64,000 bases of DNA from Crossiella cryophila (GCF_014204915.1 NZ_JACHMH010000001.1:7465501-7529500), one strand, 5' to 3'; counted from the stretch's first letter, positions 47,122 to 58,000 are shown. Program-made: numbers and translations. Notes: generated from the sequence alone by a model not told the origin.

Positions 47122-48243
47122 GTGCCGGACCCCTGTCTGCTCGCCGTCGCCGCCGAACTCCCACCCGCCCGCGTGTCCACCGAGGACCTGCTGACCGCCG
47201 CCGACGGCAGGCTCAGCGACCGCCTGACCGGCATGCTGGCCGGACTGGGCGTGCGGACCCGGCACTCGGTGCTGGCGAACTTCCCGGAGGTGCTCTTCGC
47301 CGGGGCCGAGCCCGAGCTGGAGGTGCCCGCCGCCGAACTGGGTGCGCGGGCGGTGCGCAGCTGCCTGGCCAAGTCCGGGGTCGATCCGGCCTCGATCGGC
47401 CTGGTGCTCGGCGTGACGAGCAGTCCTGGGCGGCTGTTGCCGAGTCTGGTGTCTGACCTGTTCGCGCTGCTGCCGGAGATCCCGCGGGAGGCGGTGGCGC
47501 TGAGCCTTGAGTACCTGGGTTGCTCGGCCATCGCCAAGGTGGTGGACACCGCGCGCTGGTTCCTCACCGCCGAACCCGGCAAGCACGTGCTGGTCTGCTT
47601 CCTGGACGCGATCACCCCGCTCTCCCCGCCGCTGCCAGGGGAGTACGCGCACTTCAGCGAGGTGAGCGCGGACCGGCGCCAGGACACCGTGAACGCCATG
47701 CACGGCTTCCTCTTCGGGGACGCCTCGGTCGCGATGCTGCTGGGCGCCGAGGGCGACGGGCCGGTGTTCGGGCCGGTGGCGCACCTGACCAACGAACTGC
47801 CCGAGGACGCCGAACTGGGCACCGTGCCCGACGGCGGCTCGGACCTGCCGGTGGTGCACGGGCGGCGGCTGTACACCCTCAGCGCCGAGGTCACCCCGCG
47901 CGGCACGCACTACGCCACCAGCACCGTGCGCTCGCTGCTGGCCACCGGGACCAGCGGGCTGGACAAGCCGTCGGATGCGGATCCGGTGCTGCTGCACACC
48001 GGCAGCAACCGGATCCTGGACGGGCTGTGCGCCGAGTTCGGCGTCGACCCGGCAGGCGCGGCGGTCGCCTCCTCCTACCGGGTGCTGCGCGAGTACGGCA
48101 ACACCCTGGGTTGCTCGGTGCCGTTGATGTTCGCCGATCCGGTGCACCGCGCGCCCAGTGTCGGCCTGGTCGTCGCGTTCGGGCTCAGCTTCAGCTGCGG
48201 CGCGTTCACCGTGCGGATCCCCGACTCCGGCTGGAGGCCGTGA
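47122..48243 (+). CDS. KAS III / type III PKS-like condensing enzyme
   Basis: This 373-residue thiolase-fold protein has its catalytic Cys in 'LSLEYLGCSAIAKVVD', His in 'VLLHTGSNRILDGL' and Asn in 'REYGNTLGCSVPLMF', with 'LFGDASVAMLLG' as the usual middle motif. The 'YGNTLGCS' loop resembles chalcone/stilbene-type synthases more than FabH. It is coupled by a one-base overlap (TGATG) to an NTF2-fold gene, so it probably makes a small ketide or diketide-derived signal or metabolite. Substrate is unknown. Confidence 0.8.
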   Translation: MPDPCLLAVAAELPPARVSTEDLLTAADGRLSDRLTGMLAGLGVRTRHSVLANFPEVLFAGAEPELEVPAAELGARAVRSCLAKSGVDPASIGLVLGVTSSPGRLLPSLVSDLFALLPEIPREAVALSLEYLGCSAIAKVVDTARWFLTAEPGKHVLVCFLDAITPLSPPLPGEYAHFSEVSADRRQDTVNAMHGFLFGDASVAMLLGAEGDGPVFGPVAHLTNELPEDAELGTVPDGGSDLPVVHGRRLYTLSAEVTPRGTHYATSTVRSLLATGTSGLDKPSDADPVLLHTGSNRILDGLCAEFGVDPAGAAVASSYRVLREYGNTLGCSVPLMFADPVHRAPSVGLVVAFGLSFSCGAFTVRIPDSGWRP

Positions 48244-48653
48244 TGGAACTCGCCGGATACCTGCGCTATGTCGCGGCGTTCAACAGCCAGGACTGGGACC
48301 TGGTGCACCGCGAGTTCTACGCCGAGGACATCGAGGTGCGCTTCCCGATCGCCGCCTTCGCCGGCGCGGCGGCGTCCCTGGACTGGTTCCGGCTGGCACA
48401 CGAGGCGCTGGTCGAGGTGCTGGTGCCGCGGCGGATCGAGTTCGCACACGGCGGGCGGGAGATCGTGGCCGACCTGGACGTGCGGTTCATCGCGCTGGGC
48501 GAGACCGGGTTCGCGCCGGGGCTGAGCCCGGCCCGCCACGGCGACACCGTCGACGTCCCGATGCGGGCCGTCTACCGCCTCGACGCGGCGGACCGGATCA
48601 GCCACCTCTCGGTGGTCTTCACCGGTCCGCCCGCGCCGGGCCGGATCGGCTGA
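48243..48653 (+). CDS. NTF2-fold (SnoaL-like) protein
   Basis: This 136-residue protein has a helix-rich start ('YLRYVAAFNSQDWDLVHREF') followed by the curved sheet typical of SnoaL/NTF2-like cyclases, isomerases and ketosteroid-isomerase relatives. It is translationally coupled to the KAS III-like gene. It may cyclise or hydrate that enzyme's product. Catalytic residues cannot be assigned with confidence. Confidence 0.75.
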   Translation: MELAGYLRYVAAFNSQDWDLVHREFYAEDIEVRFPIAAFAGAAASLDWFRLAHEALVEVLVPRRIEFAHGGREIVADLDVRFIALGETGFAPGLSPARHGDTVDVPMRAVYRLDAADRISHLSVVFTGPPAPGRIG

Positions 48654-48656
48654 GAA

Positions 48657-51600
48657 TCACCCCGGGCAGGGTGGCTCGAAGTCCAGTCCCGGCAGGTACT
48701 TCTCCCACTGCTGCTCGGTGATCCGCGGATAGGCCATCGCGCAGATCCGGGCCGCCGCGCGCTCGGTGTCGATGTCCCAGATCCGCAGTGTGCGGTCGGC
48801 GCTCACGCTGGCCACCTTGCTGCCGTCCGGGCTGAACTGGGCCTGGTAGACGGTGTTGCTGTGGCCGCTGAGGGTGGCGAACTCGGCGGGCTTGGCCGGA
48901 TCGGCCACGTTGTGCAGCCGGATGAGCCCCTCGTTGCCCGCCACCGCCAGGGTGCGGCCGTCCGGGCTGAAGGCCACCGACTGCACGGTCGAGCCGCTGT
49001 CGCCGATCTCGGCCAGCACGCTGGCGCGGGCCGGTTCGGTGATATCCCATATCTGCAGCCGGTGATCGTTGCCGAAGGTCACCAGGTTCTTGCTGTTCGG
49101 GCTGAACACCGCCCCGGTCGCGCCGCCGGGGTGATCGCGCAGCGAGGCGACCTCCCTGGGCGCGGTGCGGTCGGTGAGGTCCCACAGCCGGACCGTGCCG
49201 TCGAGTCCGGCCGAGGCCAGCAGCTTGCCGTCCGGGCTGAAGTTGACATCCAGCACGTCCCCGTTGTGCTCGACCAGCATGATCGGCTTGCCGGGCTTGG
49301 CCGGATCCTTCAGGTCCCACAGGCCGATCCGGTTGTCCCAGCTGGAGGTCGCCACCAGGGTGCCGTCGGGGTGCACGGCCACCGTGTCCACCGCGTTCTC
49401 GTGCCCGACCAGCGAGGACAGCAGCTTCGGGCGCGCCGGATCGGCCAGGTCCCAGACCCGGACCGTGCGGTCCAGGCTCGCGGTGAACAGGTGCCTGCCG
49501 TCATTGCTGATCGCCACGCTGTCCACCGGGCTGCCGTGCTCGGGCAGCCTGGCCACCGGCTCAACCAGGTTGTCGTCGGTGATCTGCCAGATGGCCGGGA
49601 TCCGGTCCGAGCCGCTGGTCACCACCAGCCTGCCGTTCGGGCTGTAGGCCATCGAGCTGATCGCGTCGCCGTGCTGCGGCAGGCCCTGGCGGCGCAGATC
49701 GGCCAGCTTCACCGTGCGGTCGTCGCTGCTGGTGGCCAGGGTGATGCCGTCAGGGCTGAACGAGGCGCGCCAGACCGCGTCGGTGTGCCCGCGCACCACG
49801 GCCAGCTCGCGCGGCTTGCGCGGGTCGGTGATGTCCCACAGCCGGGTGGAGGCATCGCCGCTGGTGCTGGCCAGCGCGGTGCCGCCGGGGGCGAAGGTGA
49901 GCGCGTGCACCGCCTGGGTGTGCCCGGCCATGGTGGACAGTTCCACCGGGCGGGCCGGATCCCGCACGTCCCACAGCTTGATCAGCCGGTCGGTGCCCGC
50001 GGTGGCCAGCACCCCGCCGTCCGCGCTGAACACGGTGTCCTGCACCCCGTCGGCGTGCCGTCCTGGGAAGGGGATCTCCCTGGGCCGCCGGGGATCGCTG
50101 ATGTCCCAGAGCTTGACCAGCCCGTCCCAGCCCGCGGTGGCCAGCAGTGGGCGGACCGGGCTGTACCCGACCGCGTGGATCAGGTCGGTGTGCGCCTCGG
50201 TCACACTGAGCAGCTGGGGCCGATCCGGGTTGGCGATGTCCCAGATCCGCATGGTCTTGTCCACCGCGACGGTGACCAGCTGCTTCCCGTCGGGGCTGAA
50301 GTCGACGTCCTCGACGTTGCCGCTGTGCCCGGCGAGCAGGCCGAGTGCCCGCGGCCGGCGCGGATCACTGAGGTCCCACAGCCGGGCCGTGCGATCCAGC
50401 GCCGCGGTGGCCAGCATCCTGCCGTCCTTGCTCCACGCGGCGTTGTGCAGCCCGGCGTGATGCCCCTCCATGGTGGAGACCAGCTTGGGCCGGTGCCGGT
50501 CGCGGACATCCCACAGCCGCACCACCCGGTCATCGTCGGCGCCACCGATCACCAGCAGCGGCTCGGTGGGGTGGAACAGGGTGGCCGAGGTGGCCCGCGA
50601 GTGCGGACCGATGATGGTGGTGAAGGGTTCCGCCGAGGTGCTCAGCAGGCTGTCCGCGGACTCGCGTGCCGGATCGGCGCGGTAGGCGGCCAGCCGGAGC
50701 TGCCAGGACAGCGCCGGGTTGGTCGCCCGCAGCGCCTCGGCCTGCACCACCGCCTTCTGCACCAGCGCGCTGGTGCGCTGGGCCGAGGTGCGCTGCTCGG
50801 CCCACACCGCGAACCCGGTGGCAGTGCCGGTCAGCAGCAGCAACGTGGTCAGCAGCGCGACCAGCTGGCGCAGCCGCCGGTCCCGGTGCCGCTGGACCAG
50901 CTCCTCCTTGTCCTCCGCCGCGGTGCTGGCGGCCAGGAAGTCCTGCTCACCGCGGTTGAGCACCCGGTCAGGCCCGCGCCGGGCCCAGTCGGTGGCCAGC
51001 GCCAGCTGCGCGCCGCGGTAGAGCGCGCCGGGGTCGCGGTCCAGCCGCACCCACTCCTCGGCGGCCTCGCCAAGGCGGCGCGCGGTGCGCAGGCCGTCCC
51101 GGTCCTCGGTCAGCCATTCCCGCAGTCTGGGCCAGCAGCGGATGATCGCCTCGTGCGCGAGGTCGGCGTGGTCCTGGTTGAGGGTGAGCAACCTGGCCTG
51201 CGCCAGGCGTTCCAGCACCACGGTCAGCTCGGGTTCGCCGGTGTCCAGCTCGGTCCTGGCCACCCGGCGCTTGGTGTCCTCGGTGCCCTCGCCGAGTTCG
51301 ATCAGCCGCAGGAACACCTGCCGGGCCAGGTCCTGCTGGGAGTCGGTGAAGCTGTCGTAGACGCTCTCCGCGGTCTGCCCGATCGCGCCCTCGATGCCGC
51401 CGCTGGCCTCGTAGCCTGCCAGGGTGAGGGTGTTGCCGCGGCGGCGGCGCCAGGTCTCCACCAGCGCGTGCGATAGCAGCGGCAGCACGCCGGGCTGCCC
51501 GGACGCCTCGCTGACCAGCCGGGTGACCAGCGCGGTCTCCACCGCGCAGCCCGCGTTGACCGCCGGGCGGGTGATCGCCTGCCGGAGCTGTTCCACCGAC

Positions 51601-52388
51601 ATCGGCGCGGCCAGGATCTGCCCGTCCTGCAGGGCCTCGGCCAGTTCGGGATAGCGGGCGCAATGCGCGTAGAAGTCGGCGCGCAGGCCGATGACCACCT
51701 TGACCCGGCCGTCGGTGGTGGCCGCGGCCGAGGTCAGCGCGGTGACGAAACGCTGCCGCTCAGCCGGGTCGTGGCAGCGGGTGAACAGCTCCTCGAACTG
51801 GTCCACCACCAGCACCAGCTCGGCGTCGAGGGGCCGGGACCCGTCGAGCAGGAACTCGACCTCGTCCATCGGGTGCGGTCCAGGGGTGAGCAGCACGCCG
51901 TGTTCCAGCCGCGGCAGCACCCCCGCGCGCAGCACCGAGGACTTGCCGGAGCCGGATGCGCCGACGACCACCACCAGCGCCCGCACCGCGAGCAGCTCCA
52001 GCACCTGGTTGACCAGTACTTCCCGGCCGAAGAACCGATCGGCGTCACCGGGTCCGTAGGCGGTGAGCCCGACGTAGGGCGCGTTCAGCTCCTCGGCGGC
52101 GAGCCCGGCGAGCGCGTCCTGGTCGATCTCCTTGGCCAGCTCCCGCCAGCGGGCCTCCCACTCGGCCTCCTCGCCGCCGCAGGCGCGCACATAGGCCAGG
52201 GTCACCGCCAGACTGGGCAGTTTGCGCCCGCGCGCTGCCTCGGAGAGCGTGCTCACCGAGTAGTGCACCAGCCGGGCGAGGTCCCGATAGGACGGATTCC
52301 CCGCCTTCTCCCGCAACCGCCGCAGTTCGAAGGCGAACCGCTGCAATTCTCCTGCGTCCGGATCCACTGGCAGCTCTGGCCGCGGCAC
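48657..52388 (-). CDS. HTH - nSTAND1 ATPase - WD40 giant protein
   Basis: This 1243-residue protein has an XRE-like HTH (about 15-70, 'YRDLARLVHYSVSTLSEAAR'), then 'APYVGLTAYGPGDADRFFGR' at the entry of the nSTAND1 NTPase, P-loop 'VGASGSGKSS' near 141-150 and 'LVLVVDQFEELF' as Walker B. A membrane helix lies near 508-527. About 13-14 canonical WD40 repeats (600-1220) end in 'LWDI/LWDL', forming two propellers. The GTG at 52388 has AGGAAGGA 6 bp upstream. Proteins of this layout are common in actinomycetes and thought to be signal switches. The trigger is unknown. Confidence 0.88.
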   Translation of the reverse strand: MPRPELPVDPDAGELQRFAFELRRLREKAGNPSYRDLARLVHYSVSTLSEAARGRKLPSLAVTLAYVRACGGEEAEWEARWRELAKEIDQDALAGLAAEELNAPYVGLTAYGPGDADRFFGREVLVNQVLELLAVRALVVVVGASGSGKSSVLRAGVLPRLEHGVLLTPGPHPMDEVEFLLDGSRPLDAELVLVVDQFEELFTRCHDPAERQRFVTALTSAAATTDGRVKVVIGLRADFYAHCARYPELAEALQDGQILAAPMSVEQLRQAITRPAVNAGCAVETALVTRLVSEASGQPGVLPLLSHALVETWRRRRGNTLTLAGYEASGGIEGAIGQTAESVYDSFTDSQQDLARQVFLRLIELGEGTEDTKRRVARTELDTGEPELTVVLERLAQARLLTLNQDHADLAHEAIIRCWPRLREWLTEDRDGLRTARRLGEAAEEWVRLDRDPGALYRGAQLALATDWARRGPDRVLNRGEQDFLAASTAAEDKEELVQRHRDRRLRQLVALLTTLLLLTGTATGFAVWAEQRTSAQRTSALVQKAVVQAEALRATNPALSWQLRLAAYRADPARESADSLLSTSAEPFTTIIGPHSRATSATLFHPTEPLLVIGGADDDRVVRLWDVRDRHRPKLVSTMEGHHAGLHNAAWSKDGRMLATAALDRTARLWDLSDPRRPRALGLLAGHSGNVEDVDFSPDGKQLVTVAVDKTMRIWDIANPDRPQLLSVTEAHTDLIHAVGYSPVRPLLATAGWDGLVKLWDISDPRRPREIPFPGRHADGVQDTVFSADGGVLATAGTDRLIKLWDVRDPARPVELSTMAGHTQAVHALTFAPGGTALASTSGDASTRLWDITDPRKPRELAVVRGHTDAVWRASFSPDGITLATSSDDRTVKLADLRRQGLPQHGDAISSMAYSPNGRLVVTSGSDRIPAIWQITDDNLVEPVARLPEHGSPVDSVAISNDGRHLFTASLDRTVRVWDLADPARPKLLSSLVGHENAVDTVAVHPDGTLVATSSWDNRIGLWDLKDPAKPGKPIMLVEHNGDVLDVNFSPDGKLLASAGLDGTVRLWDLTDRTAPREVASLRDHPGGATGAVFSPNSKNLVTFGNDHRLQIWDITEPARASVLAEIGDSGSTVQSVAFSPDGRTLAVAGNEGLIRLHNVADPAKPAEFATLSGHSNTVYQAQFSPDGSKVASVSADRTLRIWDIDTERAAARICAMAYPRITEQQWEKYLPGLDFEPPCPG

Positions 52389-52477
52389 CTACCGTCCTTC
52401 CTGTGACCCCTCAGCAATCGCCCATCCTAGGGGCCGATCGCCGTCACAACTGTGCGACCGGTCAGGGGAGGATGGGA

Positions 52478-54001
52478 TCACTGCCCCGGAGCCCACTCCG
52501 GCGGCAGCTGGTGCGAGCAGGTCGGCGCCCCGGCGGCACGGGCCCTGCGCTGCTCCGGGTAGTCCCCCGCGAGCTGTGCGAGTGGGACGGTGGCCAGTTC
52601 CAGCACCACGTCCCCAGCAGCCAGAACCTGTTGCCGCAGACGGGAATGGTCGATCGCGCCGGCGCCGAAGGAAGGCGCCCAGAGCGACCACGGCCCGGAG
52701 ATCATCGCCGTGGTCGGGATGAGGTGACGGTGAAAATGGCTGCCGATCCCGCCGAAGGAACACTGCGGCGGGACCCGGACCGGATCAGGTTTGTCGATGC
52801 CCGCCAGCACTGTTACGCGATCCAGCTCACGCCGGGACAGGGCCCGCCCGGCCGCCTCGGTCAGTCGCGGACTGCCCGCGAACCAGGCGGCCTGCTCCGC
52901 AGCTCCACTGTGGACCAACTCCCGGCCGGGCCCGCCCGCGCGCGGCACCGGCAGCACCTCCCGCGTGCCCAGGTGTTCCAGCACGAAGGCGAAGGCCACG
53001 CTGCCCGCGTCGTACTCGGCGTCGAGCACCCTGGCCCGCCGCTCGCTGCCTTCGGCCGAGCGATGCAGGTGCGCCGAGGCGAACACGAACTCCAGCGTCC
53101 GGCTCCGGCACCGCGCGGGCAGCCGCGCGAAGTACTCCGCCAGCGCCAGCAACCCGGCCACCCCGTTGTCCTGCACCCAGGTGTTGCCGTCGGTGTTGGT
53201 GTCGAACACGATCCGTTCCGCGCTGCGACCCGGCAACGTGGCGATCAGGTTGCGCGTGGTGACCGCCCGCCGCTGTGCGGCCACACTCACCCGCGCCGCC
53301 CCACCCACCGCCGCGACCTGCTTGAGCCGCACCCCCTCGTCGACCCCCACGAACACCCCCGGCACCCGGAAATGCGTCCCCGGATGCGGTTCCCAGTACC
53401 CCCGGACCTGCTCCAGGGGAAAGTCGAAGACGACCACCAGCCCTGCCACGCCCGCGATCCCCGCGTCGATCAGATCCCGCTCCAGCGCGGGTTCGGCCAG
53501 GTACCCCCGATCCACCTCGGGGAAGTCCCGCAGCACGATCTTGCCCCGCGCGTTGCCCGCGGTGATCCGCTCCGCGCCCGGCAGGTACACCAGCGGCCCC
53601 TCGGCCGAACCCGGCTCGCTGTAGGGAATCGCCCCCGCCACCGGCAGCGTTCCCAGCCCGGTCAACGCGAGTCCGCCCGCCGCCGCCAGGTCGTTCCGCC
53701 GAGGCTGCCAGCCCAGCAGCGGAAACTCCTCCGACCGCACCACCATCCCCGGCAGCCGCCGGACCCGCCGCTCCACCCAGTCGACGGTCGCGCGATGCGC
53801 CGCGCTACCGGTGCCCCGCAACCCGAAACCGGCCATCGTGGCGGTCCAGTCCCGCAACGCGCCGACGTCGGCGAGGCTCCGCTCGTCCACCACCGCCGGA
53901 CATTCCCCCGGCCCGGCCGCCCCCACTGGCGCGAGTCCCGCCGCCAGCACCGTCAGCGCCGCGACCAGCGCGCCCAGCCGAGTCCGCCTGCGTGCCACCA
54001 C
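52478..54001 (-). CDS. Secreted M28-type zinc aminopeptidase-like protein
   Basis: This 507-residue protein has a signal peptide (Arg-rich start, 'ALVAALTVLAAGLAPVGAA'), a PA-like insert and an M28 peptidase core ('NLIATLPG', 'FDTNTDGNTWVQDNGVAGLL', 'LEFVFASAHLH'). The usual metal ligands are partly altered: 'TNTDG' is present, but the usual Glu-Glu pair is not evident. Activity is therefore uncertain. GGGAGG precedes two adjacent GTGs (54001 and 53998). It lies 13 bp after an SDR gene and is probably co-transcribed with it. Confidence 0.75.
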   Translation of the reverse strand: MVARRRTRLGALVAALTVLAAGLAPVGAAGPGECPAVVDERSLADVGALRDWTATMAGFGLRGTGSAAHRATVDWVERRVRRLPGMVVRSEEFPLLGWQPRRNDLAAAGGLALTGLGTLPVAGAIPYSEPGSAEGPLVYLPGAERITAGNARGKIVLRDFPEVDRGYLAEPALERDLIDAGIAGVAGLVVVFDFPLEQVRGYWEPHPGTHFRVPGVFVGVDEGVRLKQVAAVGGAARVSVAAQRRAVTTRNLIATLPGRSAERIVFDTNTDGNTWVQDNGVAGLLALAEYFARLPARCRSRTLEFVFASAHLHRSAEGSERRARVLDAEYDAGSVAFAFVLEHLGTREVLPVPRAGGPGRELVHSGAAEQAAWFAGSPRLTEAAGRALSRRELDRVTVLAGIDKPDPVRVPPQCSFGGIGSHFHRHLIPTTAMISGPWSLWAPSFGAGAIDHSRLRQQVLAAGDVVLELATVPLAQLAGDYPEQRRARAAGAPTCSHQLPPEWAPGQ

Positions 54002-54014
54002 CGCACCTCCCAGC

Positions 54015-54845
54015 TCAGCTCCGCCGAGCGCGACGCACCTTGCGGTCGATCAGGTACCGGACCAGCGGCGGGCAGACACTGGCCAGGTAGGTCAGCAACC
54101 GAGCCTGCCGGTCCGGGACGATGGTGACGGTCCGCCGCTCGATCCCGCGCACGATCGCCCTGGCCACCGCCTCGGCGGTCATCGGCCGCACGGTACCGCT
54201 GATCGCGTGCGTCTCGGCGGGTTTGAACTGGTTCTCATACGCCAGCTGCGGCGTGTCCACGTCAGGCGGGTACACGCAGCCCACGTGCACCCCGTGCGGC
54301 CGCAACTCGGTGCCCAGCGTCTCCAGCAGCCCGCGCACCGCGAACTTGGCCGGGGCGTAGGCGGTGTACCCGAAGATCCCGATCATCCCCAGCATCGAGG
54401 ACACCCCGACGATCGACCCCGACCCCCGCCGCACCATCTCCGGCACCACCGCCCGGATCGGCCACAGCGTGCCGAAGTAGTCGATGTCCACGGTCTCCCG
54501 GAAAACCTCGTCCGCCAGCTCGCCGAAATGCCCAGGCCGGGCGATCCCCGCACAGGTGATCAGGACATCGCACGGACCGAACTCGGCCCCCGCCAGCTCA
54601 ATCGCCCGCCGCACGCCCACCTGGTCGCTGACGTCGACCGGCACCGCCAGCGCCCGCGCGCCCAGTGCCCGCAACTCCGCGACCGCCGCGTCCAATCGCG
54701 CCGGCGTCCGCGCCAGCAAGGACAACCGCGCTCCCCTGGCGGCCAGCAGCCGGGCGGTGGCCAGTCCGATACCGCTGGAACCACCGGTGATCACCACATG
54801 CCCGCCGTCGAACGACCGCGCGCCCCCAGCCCTACCCACGACCAC
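54015..54845 (-). CDS. SDR resembling 3-ketodihydrosphingosine reductase
   Basis: This 276-residue protein has an N-terminal cofactor motif 'VVITGGSSGIGLATA', 'TCAGIARPGHF', a catalytic Tyr/Lys in 'YTAYAPAKFAVRGL', and 'VYPPDVDTPQLAYENQFKPA', which closely matches KDSR-type reductases. A C-terminal basic segment ('YLIDRKVRRARRS') may associate with the membrane. If the assignment is right, it would reduce a 3-keto sphingoid or a similar 3-keto lipid. No serine palmitoyltransferase is nearby, so the substrate stays open. The start is GTG at 54845 or 54839. Confidence 0.75.
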   Translation of the reverse strand: MVVGRAGGARSFDGGHVVITGGSSGIGLATARLLAARGARLSLLARTPARLDAAVAELRALGARALAVPVDVSDQVGVRRAIELAGAEFGPCDVLITCAGIARPGHFGELADEVFRETVDIDYFGTLWPIRAVVPEMVRRGSGSIVGVSSMLGMIGIFGYTAYAPAKFAVRGLLETLGTELRPHGVHVGCVYPPDVDTPQLAYENQFKPAETHAISGTVRPMTAEAVARAIVRGIERRTVTIVPDRQARLLTYLASVCPPLVRYLIDRKVRRARRS

Positions 54846-55028
54846 ATCCCCTCAAGGTCAGCGAAGGCCCAGCCATGGGACGACGCCAGGACAGCCCGGC
54901 CGAGTGAACTAGGTCCCCGCGTCGCTGACAACGTCCGAGAAGGCAGACCTGATCGTCCGTCCAGGGTCGGGCGCCGAGGGGCTCGAGTGCGCTTGTCGGG
55001 GCGCGCCGGAATACTGCGAGGGGTGTTC

Positions 55029-58000
55029 GTGCCAGAACTGCTCGGTCGCACCGAAGCCATCGCCACCCTGCGAGCCGCCGTGGGCCGTGGTGGTTTCGTG
55101 CTGGTCACCGGCGAGGCGGGGATCGGCAAGACCAGCCTGGTCACCGCCGTGTCCGCGCAGACCGACGCCCTGGTGCTCACCGGAGCCTGCTGGGGCGACG
55201 CCGGCGTGCCCGACCGCTGGCCCTGGGTGCAGATCACCCGAGCGCTGCGCGCCGCCGCCACCCCAGCCGAATGGTCCTCCGCGGCCCCCACCCTGGAAGC
55301 CCTGCTCGGCGAACGCGAACCAGCCGAGTTCCCCCTGGCCGACGCCCTCACCGAACTGCTGACCACCCTGGCCGCCCGCCGCCCGGTCCTGCTGGTGCTG
55401 GAAGACCTGCACTGGGCCGACACGGCCTCGGTGACCCTGCTCGAATTCATCGTCCAGCACACCCGCCACAGCACCCTGGTCATCGTCGCCACCTACCGCG
55501 ACGGCGAGGTCAACGACCCCGGCCACCCCCTGGCCGCCACCCTGCCCGCGTTGTCCGCCAAGGCAATCCAACTCCCCCTGGGCGGCCTGGACGAACAGGC
55601 GGTTGGCGAACTCATCATCCGCACCACCGGCATGACCCCGGACACGGACCTGGTGACCCACATCCACCACCGCACCGCGGGAAACCCCTTCTTCGTAGAA
55701 CAAACCGCCCGCCTCTGGCAGGGCGGCAGCCCCCTGGACACCCTGGACCCAGGCATCAGCGCCCTGCTGCACCGCAGACTTTCCCGCCTCCCGGAACAGG
55801 TCGTGGACCTGCTCGGCACCGTGGCGATCCTGGGCCACACCGCCCACCGAGACCTACTGACCGCCCTGCACCCCACTGCCCCGGTACCCCGCCTGCTCGA
55901 CCAGGCCCAGGCAGCCCGCCTGATCCGCCCCGACGGCAACCACATCCGCTTCCAGCACGACCTACTCCGCGACACAGTCCGCAATGGACTGTCCACCCCA
56001 GCCACCCGCCACGCCGCGGTGGTCAACGCCGCCACCAACCCGGCCCTGGCCGCCCTGCTGCTGCCGGCCGAACTGGCCCACCACGCCCACCACGGCGCCG
56101 CGGCCCTCCCAGCGGCCGAAGTCCTGCGCCACCAACTCACCGCCGCCGAAGAAGCCACCGCCCGCTTCGCCTTCGACGAAGCAGCCCGCCACTACCGCCA
56201 CGCCCTGCTCCACCTCCCCAACCCCACCCTCGCCCCGCCGCAAACCACGCACACCCACCCCACCCCAGCCCACATCGACCCAGCCCACACCTCGCCGACC
56301 AGCCCCGCTCGCGCTCACCCCGTCACGCACGACTCCGCTCCGCCCCACCCCGCTCACAGCCACCCCGCGCCGCCCGACCCCGCCCACCCACAGACCCGCC
56401 CTGCCCAGTCCCACTCCCTCCAGACCGACCCTGCTCAGCCCCACACCACCCAGCCCCACGCCGCTCCTCCCCTGCCGTCACGCCCCCACGGTCAGCTCCT
56501 GCGGGCCCGTATCCAGCTGCATCTCGGCGAGTCCGCCCACCTCGCGGGTGACCGGGCCACCGCCCGCGCCGCCTTCAGTGCCGCCATGGCCACCGCCCGC
56601 GACCTGAACAACCCCGAACTCCTGGCCCGCACCGCCCTGACCCTGTTCTGGCTGAGCCGCCAGGACCGCGCCGATCCCGAGCACCTGGTCTTCATCCGGG
56701 ACGTGCACACCCGGCTGGTCCCGGACGCCCCCGCCGACCACGACCAGACCGGCAACGACCTCAGCCGCCACGCCGCCAACCTGGCCCGCCAGGTCGGCGA
56801 TGACAGTTCCCTGCGCTTCGCCCTGCTGGCCCGCCTGGGTTCCCTCTGGGCGATGGGCACCGCCCAGGCCCGCGCCGAGCTGACGGTCGAACTCCTGGAC
56901 CTGGCCCGCCGAACCCAGGACGCCAACCTGACCTTCGAGGCCACCGCCTGGCGTGCCAGCGCCCTGCTGGAACTGGGCGACCCCGCCCATCAGGCCGCGC
57001 ACCAGGCAGTCCAGGTCATGGCCGCCCGCACCAACCTCCCGGTCCACCGCCACGAGGCCGAGGTCAGCGGCGCCCTGCTGGCCACCCTGCGCGGCGAGTT
57101 CGCCGCCGCCCGCGCCCAGGCCGACAAGGCCAGGGACACCGGCGACCAGCCCTACTTCAGCGCCCACGACCTCTGGACCCTGCAACGCACCGCCATCGCC
57201 CTGCGCCAGGGCCGCCCCGAGGAACTGCTCCGCATCCTGTCCCACCGCGATCCCCACTTCCTGCCCCTGCTGGACGCGGTGCTCGCCACCCACCACGGCG
57301 ACCTGGACACCGCCACCCGCCTCCTGGCCGAGGAGGGCACCCCGTCCCGCTGGTTCAAGGCCCTCTGGCTCCGCCTGCGCACCGAAACCGCCATCCTGTC
57401 CGCCAACCCGACCCAGATCGCCGCCATCCGCGCCGACCTGCTCCCCTACGCCGACCAGTGGGCGATCACCGGCACCGTGGTGGTCGAGGGCCCCGTCCGA
57501 GGCTGGCTGGCCGCCCTGGACGCCGCCGAGGGCAACTGGCCGTCCGCCATCAGCGGCTACACCGCGGTAATCAAAGCCGCCACCCACCTCAACGCCCACC
57601 CCTGGGTCGCCGAGGCCCGCGCCCGGCTCGCGCAGGTCCTGCTGGCCAGGGACGCCGCGGATGAGACGGGCCGGGCGTTGCTCGCGGTGGCGGAGGAGGA
57701 GGCCGCGCGGATGGGAATGGTGCTTCCCGCGCAACCGGCGCTGCCTGGACTGGCGATGTCGCCTACGCCGGCGGTGTTGCCCGCACCAGCGGTGTTGCCC
57801 GCGCCCGCACAGGTGGTGCCGCCTGCACAGGTGGTGCCGCCCGTTCAGGCGATGGCGGCCAACCTCGATTGGCCGCCCGCGGGGTCCGGTGGCCAGCAGG
57901 CTTCGCCTCTGCCCGCGACCGAGCACGGACCAACCACACCACCAGCCCCATCTCCGGACGGTGGCCCAGCCACTCCGGTCACGGTGCCAAGCAGCAACCC

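Noticed and set aside
46832-47164. Small minus-strand gene between Lnt and the KAS-like gene
   Set aside because: Most of it lies over the Lnt 3' end, the tail is Arg/Pro noise and no family resemblance is seen.
45676-48147. 823-codon minus-strand frame across Lnt and the KAS III-like gene
   Set aside because: The composition is His/Gly/Gln-rich with no domain, and both genes on the other strand have full catalytic motifs.
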